DNA of 5,461 nucleotides from Alsobacter sp964544365 (GTDB lineage: Bacteria > Pseudomonadota > Alphaproteobacteria > Rhizobiales > Beijerinckiaceae). Below the pieces are notes generated by a model that was not told the origin of the DNA, did not search any database, and saw only the letters and a program-made list of their open reading frames with translations. The stretch spans positions 1 through 5,461 of the forward strand of contig CAZJCW010000285.1 in the NCBI GenBank assembly GCA_964544365.1, written 5' to 3'. The first letter of the stretch is position 1. Every line of letters begins with the position of its first letter. Both the position numbers and the translations under genes were made by a program. Shown one piece after another: positions 4,582 through 5,461 of this stretch.

Positions 4582-5238
4582 TCAGGTCGTCTTGTCCGGA
4601 GCAGCCCCGAGGCGGGCAGCCACGGCTCGAGTGCGGGCAACGCAGGTCCAGAGGCTTCCCACCGTAACAACCCACAAGGCGCCGAGCAGCACCACCCCAT
4701 GGCCGAAGGCGATCGCCTCGGCAAAGGCGGCCACGCAGGCCGCCGTCAGCAGCGCCATCCTGTGTTGCTTCGCCATCGGCCCGCGGAAATCCTGCGGCTG
4801 GCCGAGTGCCCCGCCCAGCACGCGAATATAAGCTGTGGCCATGGCCGCGAGGGCAGCAGACCAGCCGAGCCAGGGCTGTCCGCTGGCAAAGCCCCAGGCG
4901 ACAAGAAAGAAACTGTCGGCCACCCGGTCGGGGATTTCGTTGAACAGGGCGCCGACCGGCGTCCCCCGCCCCCCCTCGACGGCCACCATCCCGTCGAGAA
5001 GATTGCAAGCGAGCCTGAGCTGGACGCACAGGGCTGTCGCCAGGAACAGCCAGGGCGACTGCGGCGCAGCGAGCAGCGCCACCGCGCCGACGGCCGAGAC
5101 GACGATGCTGGCCATCGAGATCTGGTTGGGCGTCACGCCCGTCCGGAGCAGGGCGGCGGCACAACGCTTCGCCATCGCGCTGCCGCGGCTTGCGAGGGGC
5201 CGGCGGGAGTGTGTCTTGGGATCGGTGTCGACGGTCAT
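4582..5238 (-). CDS. CDP-alcohol phosphatidyltransferase family protein
   Basis: A 218-residue integral membrane enzyme of the family that moves a phosphatidyl group from CDP-diacylglycerol to an alcohol. Several hydrophobic segments are visible (about 42-58, 62-78, 110-150, 165-210). The signature region is NLLDGMVAV at 79-87, G96, and N100-EIPD104. Against the usual D-x2-DG-x2-AR-x8-G-x3-D-x3-D pattern, the first and third aspartates are Asn (79, 100) and the Arg is Val (87), while D82, G83, A86, G96 and D104 are kept. I recall similar NLLDGMVA(V/I)EGG motifs in the YnbA-like branch, so this may be a subfamily feature. ATG 5238 is chosen over TTG 5259 because AGGA lies 7 bases upstream. It follows the cdsA-like gene by 61 bases, so CDP-diacylglycerol supply and use are probably co-transcribed. 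The alcohol substrate is unknown. Confidence 0.88.
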   Translation of the reverse strand: MTVDTDPKTHSRRPLASRGSAMAKRCAAALLRTGVTPNQISMASIVVSAVGAVALLAAPQSPWLFLATALCVQLRLACNLLDGMVAVEGGRGTPVGALFNEIPDRVADSFFLVAWGFASGQPWLGWSAALAAMATAYIRVLGGALGQPQDFRGPMAKQHRMALLTAACVAAFAEAIAFGHGVVLLGALWVVTVGSLWTCVARTRAVAARLGAAPDKTT

Positions 5239-5299
5239 CACGGCATCCTGGGTCGACAAGCGACCACCCTAGCTTCGGTCACGCTCGCGGGCGGAGCCC

Positions 5300-5461
5300 T
5301 CACGGCACCCACCAGTAGCGGGTCAGGTGGAAGAAGATGGGCGCGGAGAAGACGATGCTGTCGATCCGGTCCAGCACGCCGCCATGGCCAGCGATCATGC
5401 GGCCCCAGTCCTTGACGCCGCGGTCGCGCTTGATGCCGGACATCACCAGCCCGCCGAGGAA
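5300..5461 (-). CDS. cdsA: Phosphatidate cytidylyltransferase (CdsA family), C-terminal part (cut by window edge)
   Basis: The last 53 residues of a membrane enzyme that makes CDP-diacylglycerol from phosphatidate and CTP. The family signature S-x(n)-KRD-x-G-x-KD-x-G-x(4)-GHGG-x-LDR-x-DS is present as MSGIKRDRGVKDWGRMI, AGHGGVLDRIDSIVF and SAPIFFHLTRYWW. The usual PGHGG is AGHGG. The stop is TGA at 5300-5302. The upstream part, with most membrane helices, lies off the right edge. It is first of at least two minus-strand genes, followed by the phosphatidyltransferase whose substrate it would supply. That pairing resembles the YnbA/YnbB type of accessory lipid cluster. The symbol marks the family; it may be a paralogue of the housekeeping enzyme. 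Confidence 0.93.
   Translation of the reverse strand, partial: FLGGLVMSGIKRDRGVKDWGRMIAGHGGVLDRIDSIVFSAPIFFHLTRYWWVP

Overview
The window is GC-rich double-stranded bacterial DNA with strong third-position G/C preference. FtsH, a DUF4112-type membrane protein, a WYL regulator and CDP-diacylglycerol lipid genes together suggest a chromosome or large replicon of an alphaproteobacterium (Rhizobiales- or Rhodobacterales-like). This is inferred from gene content and codon use, and no marker gene fixes the genus. There are no rRNA, tRNA, CRISPR or insertion-sequence features.

Layout. 1-562 (-): N-terminal 187 residues of an FtsH protease, running off the left edge. 700-1433 (-): two-gene operon of a DUF4112-like membrane protein and a small membrane protein joined by an ATGA overlap. 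1726-1977 (+): small two-helix membrane protein. 2058-2534 (-): 158-aa soluble protein made of two tandem copies of a helix-hairpin-helix-like module. 2690-2935 (-): small exported or anchored protein, divergent from a WYL-domain regulator at 3022-4017 (+). 4188-4484 (+): small unknown protein. 4582-5238 (-): CDP-alcohol phosphatidyltransferase, preceded by the C-terminus of a CdsA-type phosphatidate cytidylyltransferase at 5300-5461 (-).

The main discovery is a structured element present three times, at 590-639, 1482-1522 and 2556-2598. Each copy lies directly upstream of a minus-strand transcription unit: ftsH, the DUF4112 operon and the duplicated-domain gene. All are in the same orientation and within about 15 to 50 bases of the start codon. 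Two conserved arms enclose a hairpin whose sequence differs in every copy while its pairing is kept. That is the signature of a 5'-leader RNA rather than a plain DNA repeat. A conserved CU-rich strand in the element can pair weakly with the downstream Shine-Dalgarno sequence. This suggests, without proving, post-transcriptional co-regulation of a membrane and protein-quality-control regulon.

The right third is a separate phospholipid-synthesis module: CdsA makes CDP-diacylglycerol and the phosphatidyltransferase would use it. The central WYL regulator and its divergent small gene form their own unit, with a direct-repeat candidate operator between them.
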